Source: Pteria penguin
Lineage: Eukaryota; Mollusca; Bivalvia; Pterioida; Pteriidae
Length of the DNA: 64,000 nucleotides
Direction of reading: 5' to 3'
Assembly: GCA_035048485.1 (NCBI GenBank)
Contig: CM068583.1
Span: 67,320,306-67,384,305 of the forward strand
A model generated the notes under the pieces. That model made no database searches. It was not told the DNA's origin and saw nothing but the letters and a program-made list of their open reading frames with translations. Numbering within the stretch: position 1 is the stretch's first letter; each line of letters opens with the position of its first letter. The position numbers and the translations under genes were made by a program. This document shows, piece by piece, positions 38,806-50,474 of this stretch.

Positions 38806-39173
38806 TGGTATCAAATGAAAACTCCGGTCATGAGAAATTCAAAATTCTATCCCTGGTACAAATGATATAAAAGTCAAGGTTAAAAATGTACACCAGGGTG
38901 ATAACAATAGTTTTCTGGACCTTCGTCCCAGAGAGTTAAAATGAGAAAATTACAGATATATTTACTTTAGCTGAAAAAGGAAATGTATGTACACACCTTT
39001 ACTTACATGATAATACAAATAATAAATTGTTTTGTACTTCATTACAGTTTGAATGATTTTCTGTCAGTTTCCATTCAAAAGTAGATTATATTAATACAAG
39101 AAATTAATGTATCACAGGTTTTAATGTCCTACTATCACAATTAGTTATCACAAGAAAAGTTGATTATGGTCTA

Positions 39174-39604
39174 TTCTTCCAAAGCAAAAAACACATTCAT
39201 CACAAACATAATTTTCCTCTTCTCCAAGTCGAACACTTGTACAGAGTTGATGGGCCCAACCGTCGCAAACTGAACACTGATACCAGATTATGTCCATGTT
39301 GCTATGGATACCGCTTCCGGGTCAGCTTCATAACACATAATACACAGATTTAGTGCATCATCTCTTCTCATCCTCTTTCTTTCTTTTGTGACTTTTTTCT
39401 GTTTTTTCTCTTGTTCTTTTTTCCTTTCTTTTTCTCTCCCTTTCCTTTTTTCCTTTCTTCCATTGCTTCTCTCTTTTCCTCTGTTGCCCTCTCCTTTTCT
39501 TCCCTCTTCTTAATTCTTTTTCTATTTTCCTATTCTCTTTCTCTTCTTCTGCTTTTCTCGCATTCTCCTCCTTTTCCTCTAATCTCCTTATCATGTCTTC
39601 TCCT
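39174..39604 (-). pseudogene. Transposase relic segment: charged coil and PHD-like zinc finger
   Basis: After a junction restoring VLTGEDMIRRLEEKEE there is a ~70-residue Lys/Glu/Arg coil. In shifted frames, LCIMCYEADPEA is followed by WYQCSVCDGWAHQLC and YVCDECVFC. The spacing C-x2-C, W-x-x-C-x2-C-x2-W-x-H-x2-C and Y-x-C-x2-C is that of a PHD finger. Two frameshifts separate the parts, the second near 39310. Confidence 0.7.
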
Positions 39605-40413
39605 GAAATGAATATAAAAAGAAATGTATTGATTAGAAATAAAAAAATATATGTCTTGTGTTCATGAATATTTCATTTAGATACCACCTTTCAGATAAGG
39701 AGTTAATGACTCATCTACTAAATCCATATATTTCTTTAATATCTGACAGATGACAACATTTTGTTTGGAAAATAGTATCATTGTATCACATACCTGTCAG
39801 AACCCTTGCCTCGGTAACTAGTTTTGCAACTTTTTTTTCTTTTGCCCTCCATTGACAGTAGATGGTGGCACCAAGATTTTTGCGAGGTTCTCGGGTATTA
39901 AACCGTTTGCCACCAAGGGGTTTACAGGTGCAAAGTCTTCTACACAAACATCAATGGAAGTGGCCCACAATTGTGGCACAGAACATTTGCCACATCACTG
40001 GATATAATCTTCTCTAAAATGAAAAGTTATACAAAGTTATACAAGTAGTATAAAATGGATGAGGTGAACGTGCCTTAAATAAAAGAAGGGAAATTCAAAA
40101 GAATAAAGGAATTCCTACCATTAATCCTCCTGAATAGATGTAAGACAGACAAGACAATCATCAAGAGGCAAATCTTTTTACGTTGGACGCATTTCATCGC
40201 TCTATATGACAGAACATTTCCAGGCATTTCTGCATAAACTGATTCGTTCAATGCGTCGTAGGTGCAAATGATCTTCATACACACTATCAAATTTGTCAAA
40301 CTTTTTTGCACACCCCCCCCCTTCCTCCCTTAATGTCAGCGGCTGCTCGCATGTGTCATAATAAACATATTTCGTAATTTGATGTTTGAATTGAAGATAA
40401 TGCATCATATTAA

Positions 40414-40475
40414 ATAATACGTGAAATAATCGTGGAGTGACGTAAAACAATAATCAATCAATCAATCAATCAATT
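40414..40475 (+). mobile_element. SINE tail fragment
   Basis: It carries 'gtgaaataatcgtggagtga', 'cgtaaaacaataatc' and five CAAT units, the 3' end of the SINE family at 34044-34317. The head is missing; it is probably a 5'-truncated insertion. Confidence 0.75.
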
Positions 40476-40639
40476 AAATAATGATATACATAATGCAAAA
40501 TAATATTTTTGTATATATAAATCTATAAATGAAAATTACTATTAAAAGTACACAGTTTCTTTTTTCCTCTAGTATGTATGGTAATATTTGTGCATGCATG
40601 AATATGTTCATTTACTGTCATATTTTTAGAAATCATTTA

Positions 40640-40770
40640 CCTGTTATCATTATTTGATTCTTTATCTTGTTTTCTATGGTCATCAAGTGGTCTAACTTGT
40701 GTCTTATCAATGGCATTGATGTCTACCGGGTACATCCCGCATTTTTGAAAATCCGTACTTGATCTTTGCT
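40640..40770 (-). pseudogene. Transposase relic segment: FxKxGxYPxxxxAI tail
   Basis: It reads STDFQKCGMYPVDINAIDKT, which matches the GF-x-K-x-G-(I/L)-(F/W/Y)-P-(L/F)-(N/D)-x-x-A-I segment that follows the DDE core in Jerky-like proteins. It ends DNNDNR-like at a GTAAAT donor. Confidence 0.7.
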
Positions 40771-41289
40771 GGGGAACATATATGGTCAATGGCAGAACTA
40801 CAATTCCAAACAGACTTTCTGGTAAACAAGCAGATTCTGAGATTATTGGTCCTACGCAATGTGTATGTCTTGTTTTCATGTATCATGTATATAAAGCAAA
40901 ATTCATCATATTTAATTATACATGTGAAATACATGTATATGAAATATATGAACCCTATCTGTAATGGTTGCAGTAGTTTTAGAAAAGGCTTAAGTTCAGT
41001 TTCTTACAGACAGACGACTGGACGAATGAGAATTAATGTTTTTCGCGCTGTCTCGCAACGATGGAACATAAAATGAATGTACTACTCCTTATGTATGTAT
41101 GTTATGATTGTTCAGCTTTAAATGAAATTAATAAAAAAAAACATTTATGACACAAATTCACACTTTAAAAATCTATTTTTATTTTTTTCTTATTTCAGTT
41201 CATTCATTTTCTATTCATTCGTGCTATAACTTGAATATTGTCATATTCTGTCACCTTAGGATAGCTGGAAATTTAGCCTTCCCGATTAG

Positions 41290-41705
41290 TAAGTTTGCGT
41301 TTTTAAAAATCCTAGCGATGTAGCCAAAGAAGCCACTTTCTCCTTCAAAGGCCCAAAAATGGCAACATCTAGAGGCTGGAGTATATTGGAGTGGTATGAG
41401 GTGGTAGTCCCAGTATGTGGATTATCAATTTTCTCTGGCCTTTTTAAGCAGGGGCAATGAAATGTGAGAATCGTGGTTATCAAAAAATGAGCAGTACTTG
41501 GACGTCTGCTTCCACAAAAACTGCAAAAACACTTTTTCAAACCACGATTCAAACAGTTCAAAGTCCATGTATCCACTCTCAGAGGTTCCATATAGCCAAT
41601 CTGTGGGAACGCCATCTGTGAAAGATCTGTGAGGGAGGCTTCCTTCAAATATAACATAGGCAGGCAAAAACTCTCCCATCTGCACCAATGCATAAGTGTA
41701 CCTAT
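41290..41705 (-). pseudogene. Transposase relic segment: DDE core
   Basis: After an acceptor (TGTGATAG) the frame reads YTYALVQMGEFLPAYVIFEG, WLYGTSESGYMDFELFESWF and FFDNHDSHISLPLLKKAREN. That covers the G-(Y/W)-x-(D/T) region and the second catalytic Asp in DNH. A shift near 41430 is then required to read SNILQPLDVAIFGPLKEKVA, which is the hallmark ILQPLDV-x-x-FGPLK of this family. Confidence 0.82.
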
Positions 41706-42637
41706 CACATAAAAATATATAAAATTAAATGAATTTGCATTATTTTAAAGCACAAGTTTTTTTTTTTCTCAGTCTGTGTACTTTTAATTGGCTTTGCTAG
41801 ATATTATTTTAACTATATGTTGTATATTCACACATCTTCTTAGTTCTTTCGTATTTTTAAAATTGCATTACAAAGGGCAATTTACCGTAATGTGAGAATT
41901 TGTTAGATTCGACTGCTGATAAGCATGGGTATTTTTGGTGACAATAACTTTTTGGCGACTCCTCTCCTTACCTGTAATGAATACACAAAAGATATATGAG
42001 AACCCTATTTCTCATTGTTCAAAAGAAATAGTCAGGTTTGAAATGTTTGTGACTGACAGAAAACGGAACGGAAGGACGAAGAAAAAAGTTAAAATTAATT
42101 TCAATTATCTTGTTTACATTTTTGTATGGTCGTGCATGCGTTCATTGCGAAATTCATATCCCCAAGATAGGTTAAAGCACGTCGCTAATTTTATGTATAC
42201 ATATAGATTCTTTGTTTTGATATCAAAATGAACTTAGATATGTAATTAAGGCAAAACTTCACCTTTTGAGCAGAACACACACAAACATGCACAAAAGGAA
42301 AATGAGTTGTGCTTGTGAAACACTAATGCCCTGGTGGCACCAAAGTCCAAAGAGTTATTTTTTAGCGTGAAGGTCATTGTCAGGGTCGAAAAGGTCATCG
42401 ACCTTGGTGTCATTTGAAAGGGCTTTATTAGTTGAGTACGAATGTCAAATATGATGTCTCTATCCCTCACAGTTCAAAAGTTATAGCCAGGACTAAAATT
42501 GACAACAGACAGACAAACAGATAAACAGACAAGGACAAAGACAATATGCCATCGGTCTTTCGATCCGGGGACATAAAAATAATAAATATAATTCAAATTG
42601 TAGATTATGTATCTTGAAAAGAAAAGAAGTACCGCTA

Positions 42638-42860
42638 AATTCCGCTCTCATCACAATTAAAAATCTGTGATGGTTTTGCTGTCAATCCCAACTCGTTCAC
42701 TGTTTTTTCTAATAAGTTGAAGTATTGATTCATAACTGTCCCAATTTGACATTTTTGCCCTTGCTTTATCTTGTGCTTCTGGCGTCTTTTCTTTAAGGTC
42801 AGGGTGTCTTTCCAGGAATGACCTACACCACTTATCACTTGGTCCCTTTTCCATATTAAA
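42638..42860 (-). pseudogene. Transposase relic segment: DNA-binding region and first catalytic Asp
   Basis: One frame reads SDKWCRSFLERHPDLKEKTP and on to MSNWDS; then a shift is needed into FNLLEKTVNELGLTAKPSQI and FNCDESGI. W-x-x-x-F-L-x-R-HP and the (N)-x-DE-(S/T)-G-(I/F) motif with the first D of the DDE triad are family marks. An in-frame TAG directly after GI suggests decay or a missed splice. Confidence 0.75.
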
Positions 42861-43045
42861 ACAATGGGTCTCTCCCTGATTCCTTTACAATGGCTATCAC
42901 AAAGGACTTAAATCGGAAATGATGAAAACAGACTAATACTTGTACATGTTCTATCAAGCATCAAAACAATAAATATATGAAGGGGTTTTTAATGAATCCA
43001 ATTTGCGCATGATAATTTAGTTTTCCTACCTTTCATTCTTATGAT

Positions 43046-43201
43046 CTGGCTTGGTGTAGTGGTTACGCTTGGCTTGCGGGGTCGACGGTCCGAGGATGGA
43101 CTCCCGGATTGCACCACTGTATTCAAGAGGTTGGCCATTTACGCATTCATGACGCGATATAACTGAAAAATTGCTGAAAAACGACGTAAAACACCAACAA
43201 A
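43046..43201 (+). mobile_element. Short tRNA-derived SINE, third family
   Basis: A tRNA-like head (CTTGGTGTAGTGGTTACGCT with GGTCCGAGGATGG) is followed by 'cgcgatataactgaaaaatt' and 'gctgaaaaacgacgtaaaac'. Tails of the form 'gatataactgaaatattgct' plus 'gaaaaacggcgttaaac' are, to my knowledge, widespread in mollusc genomes. It lies in an intron-like spacer of the transposase relic. Confidence 0.75.
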
Positions 43202-44277
43202 CATTTTCTTCTTTGTTGTTAGGTTTGTTTACTTTCTATTTCTGGTTTTGTTTATATTTTTTCCCGTGTTTGTTTGCATATTTTGTCTTCATTCTTTTCC
43301 TTTCAAAACATGTACGTATAATATGGTTATGATACGTCATGTTTACACTATTTCACTAATTTCCGTTGAAGTGTCAACATTGACATCACAATAACGGAAA
43401 ACGACGAAAATTACATCGTTGAAGAATAATACATGGATGAGATATACTAATGCCTATCTACAAATTTGAAAACAATTAAAATGGCTTTTACAGTAACAAT
43501 GAAAAGATTTATGAGCATTACGTTTATTGCCCAGCTGGGAGGGGAGACATGAAGGTTTGTTCAATACAGAAAAATCGTGCCGTAGGGAGACATGGTTTTT
43601 CTGGGTTGAACAGATTTTCATGTCTTCCTCCAAACTGGGCAATAAATTGTTTATTATACCGAAAGCTGAAGAAAATACTAAGGCCATTCTTGAAAACTTG
43701 TTTTCATGTAGCCTGCCGTAGCTAGCTGTAATAATACTTTGACACCAGGTAGAGAACCATACAGACAGATTTCGGGAAAATTGTTATCAACCAGCAGTTG
43801 ACGTGAAATCGTCATGTTTCTCTTGCAATTGATAACGAAATACTTCACAAAGTGTTACCTTACGAAATATTTCTGTCAAGAAAACACATGTGGCCTTCAG
43901 TAGCTTTGATACTTTTAGAATTGTGATTCAGGACTATCAGACAAACAGACACAGTGAGACAGACACTAGACAAAGTATTACCTAGTCAACTTGACATTGA
44001 GAAATACAATGTATTTTCAACAATTTATTATTAACATTAACATCTTTCATATTAAAATAGGAAAAATACCATTCCGATTGGGGTGGGGGAGACACGATGT
44101 CGAACCGTGCGACACGACCGTGAGACACGAAGTTTTGTCTCCCTCCCACCTGACTTCTCTACACCAATCGTATTTCTTTATTTGTCATATCATTTATATA
44201 AGGAATAATAATGTTCTTTAATTGTTATATATTGAATTGAAGTACAGTAAATGGTATTACTGTCATGTGAAGTTCAC

Positions 44278-44538
44278 CTTAAGCATTTTCCTCGATATGG
44301 GAAACCCTCTGTCTCCTACATATTTCATATAACTGACTAGGGAAGTTTCTTCCAAGTCAGTCAACATCCGCTGTGGACCTGTTTTTGAATTAACAAACTT
44401 CCCTTTTACATGATCATATTTCGTTGATCTTGGGACATTGTATTCCAAGGCAGCCTTGTAACAGTTGAGGCGGTTTGCCTTCACATCTCCCACAGCAAGC
44501 TGCAAAGACCTGTCTGCATATGGTTCTCTTTTTCTCTT
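44278..44538 (-). pseudogene. Transposase relic segment: psq-type helix-turn-helix
   Basis: It encodes KRKREPYADRSLQLAVGDVK, LNCYKAALEYNVPRSTKYDH and VKGKF, the pattern of the HTH_psq domain (A-x-x-Y-x-V-P-x-S-T-x-x-x-x-V-K-G-K), followed by MLTDLEETSLVSYMKYVGDR and GFPISRKMLK. It ends at a GTGAAC donor. This segment is open and well preserved. Confidence 0.8.
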
Positions 44539-44770
44539 TAAACATATTCTACAAATCATAAACTGAAATGACAAATCTGAAATTCTACTATGCGGGTCTT
44601 CATTTATAATACCATCCCCCTTTCTTGTTTGTTGGAGTGTGTTAATGCTCTGGTACGCCTATTCTGGACAACCGCATCATTTATAGTTCTTGTAAATGAC
44701 CGTCGAAGTTACGGGTTCCGGGTAGATCTATTTATTGTTCTTTGTTTTTATGGTATAAGGTGGAAAATAC

Positions 44771-44979
44771 CAGTGGCGGATCTAGAATTTCCGAAAAAAA
44801 AGGGGGGGGGGGGGTTATGGAGCACATGTGAAAGTCTAGTATAAGCCAGAGTGCTCAGTCATCTAGGGTGCCAAATCTGGAGTTTTCATTTTACTCAAGT
44901 GTTTTCAGCCTTATCGTCTATATATATGCCTTGTAAATTTGCTGCAAAAATTGGCACCCCCTCTCTACATCCGCCACTG
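44771..44979. mobile_element. hAT-like MITE, about 209 bp
   Basis: The left end CAGTGGCGGATCTAGA and the reverse complement of the right end CAGTGGCGGATGTAGA are near-perfect inverted repeats with a CAGTGGCG start typical of hAT elements. A G13 run follows the left end. The flanks share 'atac' but a clean 8-bp duplication was not found. Confidence 0.65.
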
Positions 44980-45800
44980 CATACCATTTAATTTTGTGTG
45001 ATTAGAGGTCTGTTCCTTAGTTTTATTCTTCAGTCTTTTGGTCAATGATTTATAAAATATTCTCAGTCGTCTCTTTCTCTTTAAACAATTCATGGTTTTA
45101 TGGCATAGTTAATATAGTTAGGGCTGGTAAATCTACTACACCGATATGATCATGATGCATCATCATGTCATATTTACAGATGTTTGTTTGCCACTTTTTA
45201 TTAATTTTGTCAATTTCTTTCTTTTCTTTTTCATTGATATCATACATCATCATACTAAAATGTTTTTTGACCCCTTTTCATTCAATTTTATCATTTTCTT
45301 TCTTATCACATTTTGTATTCAAATTCGCATGCATTGAAGTAAATTTCCTTCAGTGAGCCCCAACAAATTACGTAGACAGGGTCATGAACTCTTATGAAAA
45401 GAGGTTGAATTCTATTTTTATCCATGTGACGTCACTTCCCCTGCACGTGAAATGTACACTTGAGAAGAGTACATCATAAAATTGGCTGTGATGTATTACT
45501 TACAGCAGTTAAAGCAAATATTTAAGGGCATTTTACATTCATTTGCTGTGCTTGCAGACGACAGGTAATCAAAATCTCGAAAAATCGCGTTTAAATGATT
45601 GAAATCACGAAATAGCCGGAAACTGGTACTAGCCGAAAACTGGTACAGTGCCAGTATGATCTTTTGTTCTTCATCAGTTCAGTCATAGGCAAACCTACCA
45701 TATTTTTAACTTGAATTTGATGGCAAAATCATCAGATAGTTCGGATTTCTATGGGTACTAACTGTGCACCTCTTATAGCAGATTTGTTTCTATATTGTTA
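44980..45800. other. Interior of 24.5-kb element, no gene seen
   Basis: T-rich sequence at 45195-45330 gives hydrophobic frames without family resemblance. 'agccggaaactggtactagc' at about 45615-45635 is an inverted echo of 'gtaccagtttccggctacg' at 37884. Confidence 0.35.
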
Positions 45801-45845
45801 TGTGGGGTGGGGTTTCATGTATTCTATTAAAATCTATACGATTCA

Positions 45846-46325
45846 ACCTTATTGAGATGTTGGATGATACATCTAGTTACATGTACATGCATCTTGACGA
45901 CATCTTAGTTATTGATAACCCAGAGTTTGAAAGATATATAGCTAACGTATACCCACCTACCTTCAGTAAAACAAAGCCAGTATTTGTGATACAGAAACAC
46001 TTTTCTTTGACCTATACATTAAGACAATTAACAATAAAATTCATACAAAACTTTATGATAAACATGACGATTTTAGATTTCCCGTGGTAAATTTCCCTTA
46101 GTTGGAAAGTTACAGATATTCCTAGACTAGACTCCCAGCATATGGTATCTATAAAATTCAGTTTTTTCGATTTGCCAGCGCCTGCACTAACGTTTTGGAG
46201 TTTCATACAAAAAAAAAATTACAAATAATGTTTGAACTTCTAACTCTGGGTTACAAGTATCATAAACTTAGAAAAGCCTTCGGAAATTGTTTACGTCCTA
46301 TTCAGAACTTTTATCAAAATTCGGA
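45846..46325 (+). pseudogene. Reverse transcriptase relic (HLDD box)
   Basis: In successive frames it reads YMYMHLDDILVIDNPEFERY, IANVYPPTF, IHTKLYDKHDDFRFPVVNFP, PAYGIYKIQFFRFASACTNV and LGYKYHKLRKAFGN. The order (catalytic x-x-DD, NPEF-x-x-Y-I-x-x-YPP, LYDK-x-DDF-x-F-x-(I/V)-VNFP, PAYG-(V/I)-Y, R-(F/Y)-A-x-AC, GY-x-YHKLRKAF) matches a reverse-transcriptase family often seen in mollusc and cnidarian gene sets. At least three frameshifts and a stop after VNFP make it a relic. The class (DIRS, Penelope-like or other) is not decided. Confidence 0.7.
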
Positions 46326-47074
46326 AATATTACTTTATATCCAATGGAATTTCCCATCCCAATTTCTGCGTTGATCTTGTGTACATAAGAGGGTTCTAAT
46401 AAGTTTATCTAGTCGGGTTCCAAAATAGTGAAAGGCCTTCGTCATTTACAATAGTATGACCCGGAGATCATCAAAAAGACAATAATTCGTGTATCAACCC
46501 CTTCTACACTCTTATATAAAAATTTTGACTTGAACGCTGATTAACAGGCGGGTGGGGACTATATGGTGGGCCTTGTTGAACCCTTTTTATATGGCAGGGG
46601 GCATATAGTGTTGCACCCTGTTATTCCGTCATTTTGTCATTCCGAAACCTTGTCATCACAACTCCTCCCAAACCGTTCATCAGAATTTCACCAAACTTCA
46701 CATGTAAGTAGGGCAGCATATGTAGATGTGCATGAAGGGAAGCAACTCTGCTGAGAATTTTTTTTCAGGAGTTATGGGACTTTGAAATTAGAAAATGTGC
46801 ATTGCATATGGCTGAACCTTCATTGAATTTTCAAATATTAGTTCTGTGGCAATTATATTTCACTACCTAAGCTGCCAGCGGGGGCACCTGTGTCGCACCG
46901 ACACATTAAAATTCTAGTTCAGTGAAGAAATGGTCCTGAACCTCATTCCTTCTTATTGTTAATAAGTACTCTTACATATCAATTAATTAAGACAGAACAC
47001 AGTTTACGGTTCATGAGGGGGGACAGGGAGTAGTAGCAACCCCAGGTAAATTTGGAAGCGTATTCATATCTTTA
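46326..47074. other. Interior of 24.5-kb element, no gene seen
   Basis: This includes a diffuse repeat at about 46600-46920 of the kind found elsewhere in the window ('caactcctcccaaaccgtt', 'caccaaacttcacatgta'). No coding segment is supported. Confidence 0.35.
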
Positions 47075-47080
47075 TGTGCT

Positions 47081-48254
47081 CAGTCTTTCCGAAAAATAGT
47101 TTACATCACTAGCCGGTAGGGCTAGTCCAGCCCAAACTTTTACTAGCCAGAGGAAAATTCTGCTAGCCCAGACAAAAAGCCTTTAATCTTGATAAATCTT
47201 AATTTTATAATTCATTGTTGTACACGAATTATTAGTCATAATTATTATTACACTTGTCATTGCACTAAATTTTGCGTATTGAAAAGCACGTCATTCACGA
47301 GGAAGTATCTGCAATTTGCAAGACTAATACGATACACTACCCTCAGGATGTGGGCATTATAAAATTAATGTGACCAATACTTCTTAAATTTAAAGAAAAA
47401 CTTTAATCAAGCGACCGCCAGATCAAACTTTATCCATACTCATTCTGTAATTTCATTAAAACGTCATTGGGATATGTACAGTAACTTCTTTAAATCTGCG
47501 CACATCCATCATTTTGTACAAGACAAAGATACATATATTATATGCATTCATGAATGCATTCACGAATAGAAAAAGAAATTTGTAAACTACAACACATTTA
47601 ATCTTCTTAATTTCATTACCTATCTGAGTGCAAGATTTCTGGTAAATCACTTGCTTGGTCATTAGATAGATACATTAAAGATAATTTATCTGACTATACT
47701 GTAGAGAAAGTTTACAATAATATGTTTTGATTTCAATTTTTAAAGTTCTATTTGCGTTTTTGAGAGATCGTTTTCTTTTTGTATTCAGAATTTCCTCTGA
47801 TAAATTAAACTGCAAAACTCATGTAAAATTTTTCAATAAATCTGAGTTTTAAACCAAATCAAAATGTTCCAAATAAGATATAATATGCCATCATTGACGA
47901 AGTGTTTAAGAAATCAAAAACATTCGCTTATCTAAAACTGTACTGCATGGAGATATAGAAGATTATTTAACACTAGAGATTATAAAACGAAAGTCTAACA
48001 GTTGAATCGAACTAAAATTCAGACAGTTGTATCAAACACCGAGTCAAAAGAAAATATCGAGCCGAATTAAAATTGCAATGAATCGTTTCAGTCCTACTAG
48101 CAATGCGTTATCTTTTGTTCTCAAAAATTTCTTTGACTGAGACATCGATATTTTTACTACCTGCCAGTCGGGCTTTTTCAAAAGCAAATTTTACTAGCCC
48201 AAGGGAATTTTTGGTAGCCTCGGGCGTCGGGCTAGTGAGTTTTCGTAAAGACTG
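47081..48254. mobile_element. TIR element with 6-bp target duplication, 1174 bp
   Basis: The left end CAGTCTTTCCGAAAA and the reverse complement of the right end CAGTCTTTACGAAAA are followed on both sides by 'cactagcc'-type motifs repeated in sub-terminal position. TGTGCT lies on each side (47075-47080, 48255-48260). The interior is AT-rich and non-coding. Confidence 0.75.
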
Positions 48255-48871
48255 TGTGCTTAAAGTATTTGGATAGAGCTCAGTGAGATAAATTCAAGAC
48301 AGTTTTCCTTTTGGTGATATATCAATTTTACTAAAAGTTATGGCAGTTTGAAGATGCCAATTTTTTACATTTTCGTAGATTTTTTCCTTTTTATAATTCA
48401 TGATTGATTTTGCGACTAAGACGGAACAGACATTTCTCACATTTTCAGAATTTGTGTCATAACTCTGTCAGTTTATTTTTCCTGGGTAGCCTCTTTCCTT
48501 CACACCCTACCCCCTTCACTCCTTCCTCGTCCTCCTGCTTCCAGTCTCATCCTCATTTCAGTATATGGCATCATTATGACAGACTTAAATCGTATTTACA
48601 TAGCTGAGATAGGTTTGAGCAGATTTTTGTCAAAAATAACAATGTTTACGATCAAATTTGTATAACTATACAACAATTTTTATTGGTGAAAAAATTACCT
48701 TGCTCTGGCTCTTCCAAAAACGAAATTCCCTTGCCCCAAGGTTGAGGTAAAATATTATCTGGTCCGGTTGGAAAACACAGCCCCTCCCGATTATCAAATG
48801 GACGGTGGCTAACGATCTTTTGTTCTTCTATAACGATTTTGTACAAAATTTGAGAGGAGAAATGAGAGACC

Positions 48872-49692
48872 AGAGGTGGATCCAGGATTTCCGAAAAGGG
48901 GGGGGGGATTTACTTTTTCGAAATTGCGAACTGGACTTTGTTTTTTTGTGTTTTGTTTTCAAATCTTTCTGCCCCTCCCACCCCCTTTCCTCATAAAAAT
49001 TAAATGGTTGCTAACTAAGAAATGTTATGACTGACTTAAGCTGAATACACATTTATCTCCGAAATGGAGGAAAGGAGGACGTATATATTCTAAAAGGAGA
49101 TGGTGGCGTAGCTTAAAACTTAAAATTTTGTGTATTCAGAAATCAAACAACAACAAAATCAAAAAGACAAAAAGGTAGGGACCCTCGGGGGGGGGGGAGC
49201 ATCAAGCCTCAAATGGGTCCAAGGTGAATCCCTGGTAAGGGGGTCAGAGTGCGAGGTGAAACTCCTCGAAATTTCAGCGAATTTAGAATTTTGATATTAA
49301 AAATTCCATAAAAAACAATGCCAACTGCTGTAAAATTTTACGAAAACAGCATATACATTGTACATTCAAATACATGTAAATATCAATCATAGTAGATCTA
49401 TATCCTACGAACTTGTGTGTATATATTTCTGTTTTTGCATGAAGAGCGGTAAATTCATCTGAACATGTCATGAATGCCAGTGTTTTCATTTAAAAGCTAC
49501 GCGTTTTTAATTCAAAGAGGTATGTATTACACAAGTGGGGAAAATTCTATTCAATTCATGCAAAGTTTACTTGCAATTTCAAGGAAACAAGCAAGCCCCC
49601 AAGCGTTTTAAGCCTTGGTCTTGCATCAAGGACTGAATGCTGTGTGAAAAATTTTGCTCACCCCCTAATATTAAATCTTGGATCCGCCCCCG
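48872..49692. mobile_element. Probable hAT-like non-autonomous element
   Basis: The left end is 'ggtggatccaggatttccg' plus a G10 run and the reverse complement of the right end 'ggcggatccaagattta' plus GGGGG. These resemble the ends of the 44771 element, but the outermost bases and target duplication are unclear. Confidence 0.45.
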
Positions 49693-49975
49693 AACACGTC
49701 TAATTAGATCGAAATTTGCCATTGCCCAACGTAAAATTTAGACCATTGCGCAAACAAGAACTACACAGCATGAATTGCATTTCAAGGGAAATTTTTAACG
49801 TTAAAATATGATCCAACACTGCGGATCGATTTTCAGCGAGGGTGACATTTTCATGCCAGGGTCACATTTTCACGCGTCCGTGCGGTCAATTAATAACGGA
49901 TTAGGCCTATTTTTAAGGTAAAAATTCGACTCTTAAACCGTTGAAAACTAATTCGTGGGTCAGTTCTCAACGGGG

Positions 49976-50218
49976 AGGGGACCAGGTAGCGCGCTCGTTT
50001 CTCAGAAATGCGACCCGGGTTGGATTCCCGGTGTGGTATGTGAGATGGTGGGGCTGTCACCAACCTGGCTTCGTGGGTTTTCTCCGGGTACTCCGGTTTC
50101 CTCCCACACAAACGACACCCTTACGCCAAGATCTTTGCCAACGAGCAAGATTTATATAAGTTGTTAACTTGTTTCTTAATCGCTGTAAAATAAATAAAGT
50201 TTAATGTTTTTTTTTTAG
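49976..50218 (+). mobile_element. SINE with 12-bp target duplication, fourth family
   Basis: A tRNA-like head (ACCAGGTAGCGCGCTCGTTT, then GGGTTGGATTCCCGG as B box) is followed by a conserved core, 'cgtgggttttctccgggtac' and 'tccggtttcctcccaca', known from many invertebrate SINEs. An AAATAAATAAAG tail and T run follow. The flanks are TTCTCAACGGGG (49964-49975) and TTTTCAACGGGG (50219-50230). Confidence 0.85.
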
Positions 50219-50474
50219 TTTTCAACGGGGATCACTTTTTAATGTTACACCGGAATGGGAAGATGTAATTAGGTATAGACCTGTTCAGTTAGCGGGTGAT
50301 CATGAATGCAAAAACTGCAATATATTGTATTATTTACATACATGCATAAAAACAAGTACTGTACGCGAAGTAACGAGTCATAAGTATTTGCAGTCCGAGA
50401 TTTCTCTGTATCAGTCAGTGTTCGATACCTTTGGGAGCACAACCTGAGCTTATCGCCATATTTTCAACTGGAAT

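Larger units (their letters stand above)
39174..44538 (-). pseudogene. pogo/Jerky-like DDE transposase gene relic, multi-exon
   Basis: Segments along the minus strand follow the order of pogo-superfamily (CENP-B/Jerky/Tigger) transposases. They are: helix-turn-helix (44538-44278); CENP-B-type DNA-binding region plus first catalytic Asp (42860-42638); DDE core (41705-41290); 'FQKCGMYPVDINAI' tail (40770-40640); a junction exon (40015-39796); a Lys/Glu/Arg-rich coil (39604-39360); and a PHD-like zinc finger (39340-39174). Splice-like junctions are seen (for example AAG|GTGAAC at 44278 and TGACAG|GTATGT at 39796). At least three frameshifts show it is no longer functional. Confidence 0.8.
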
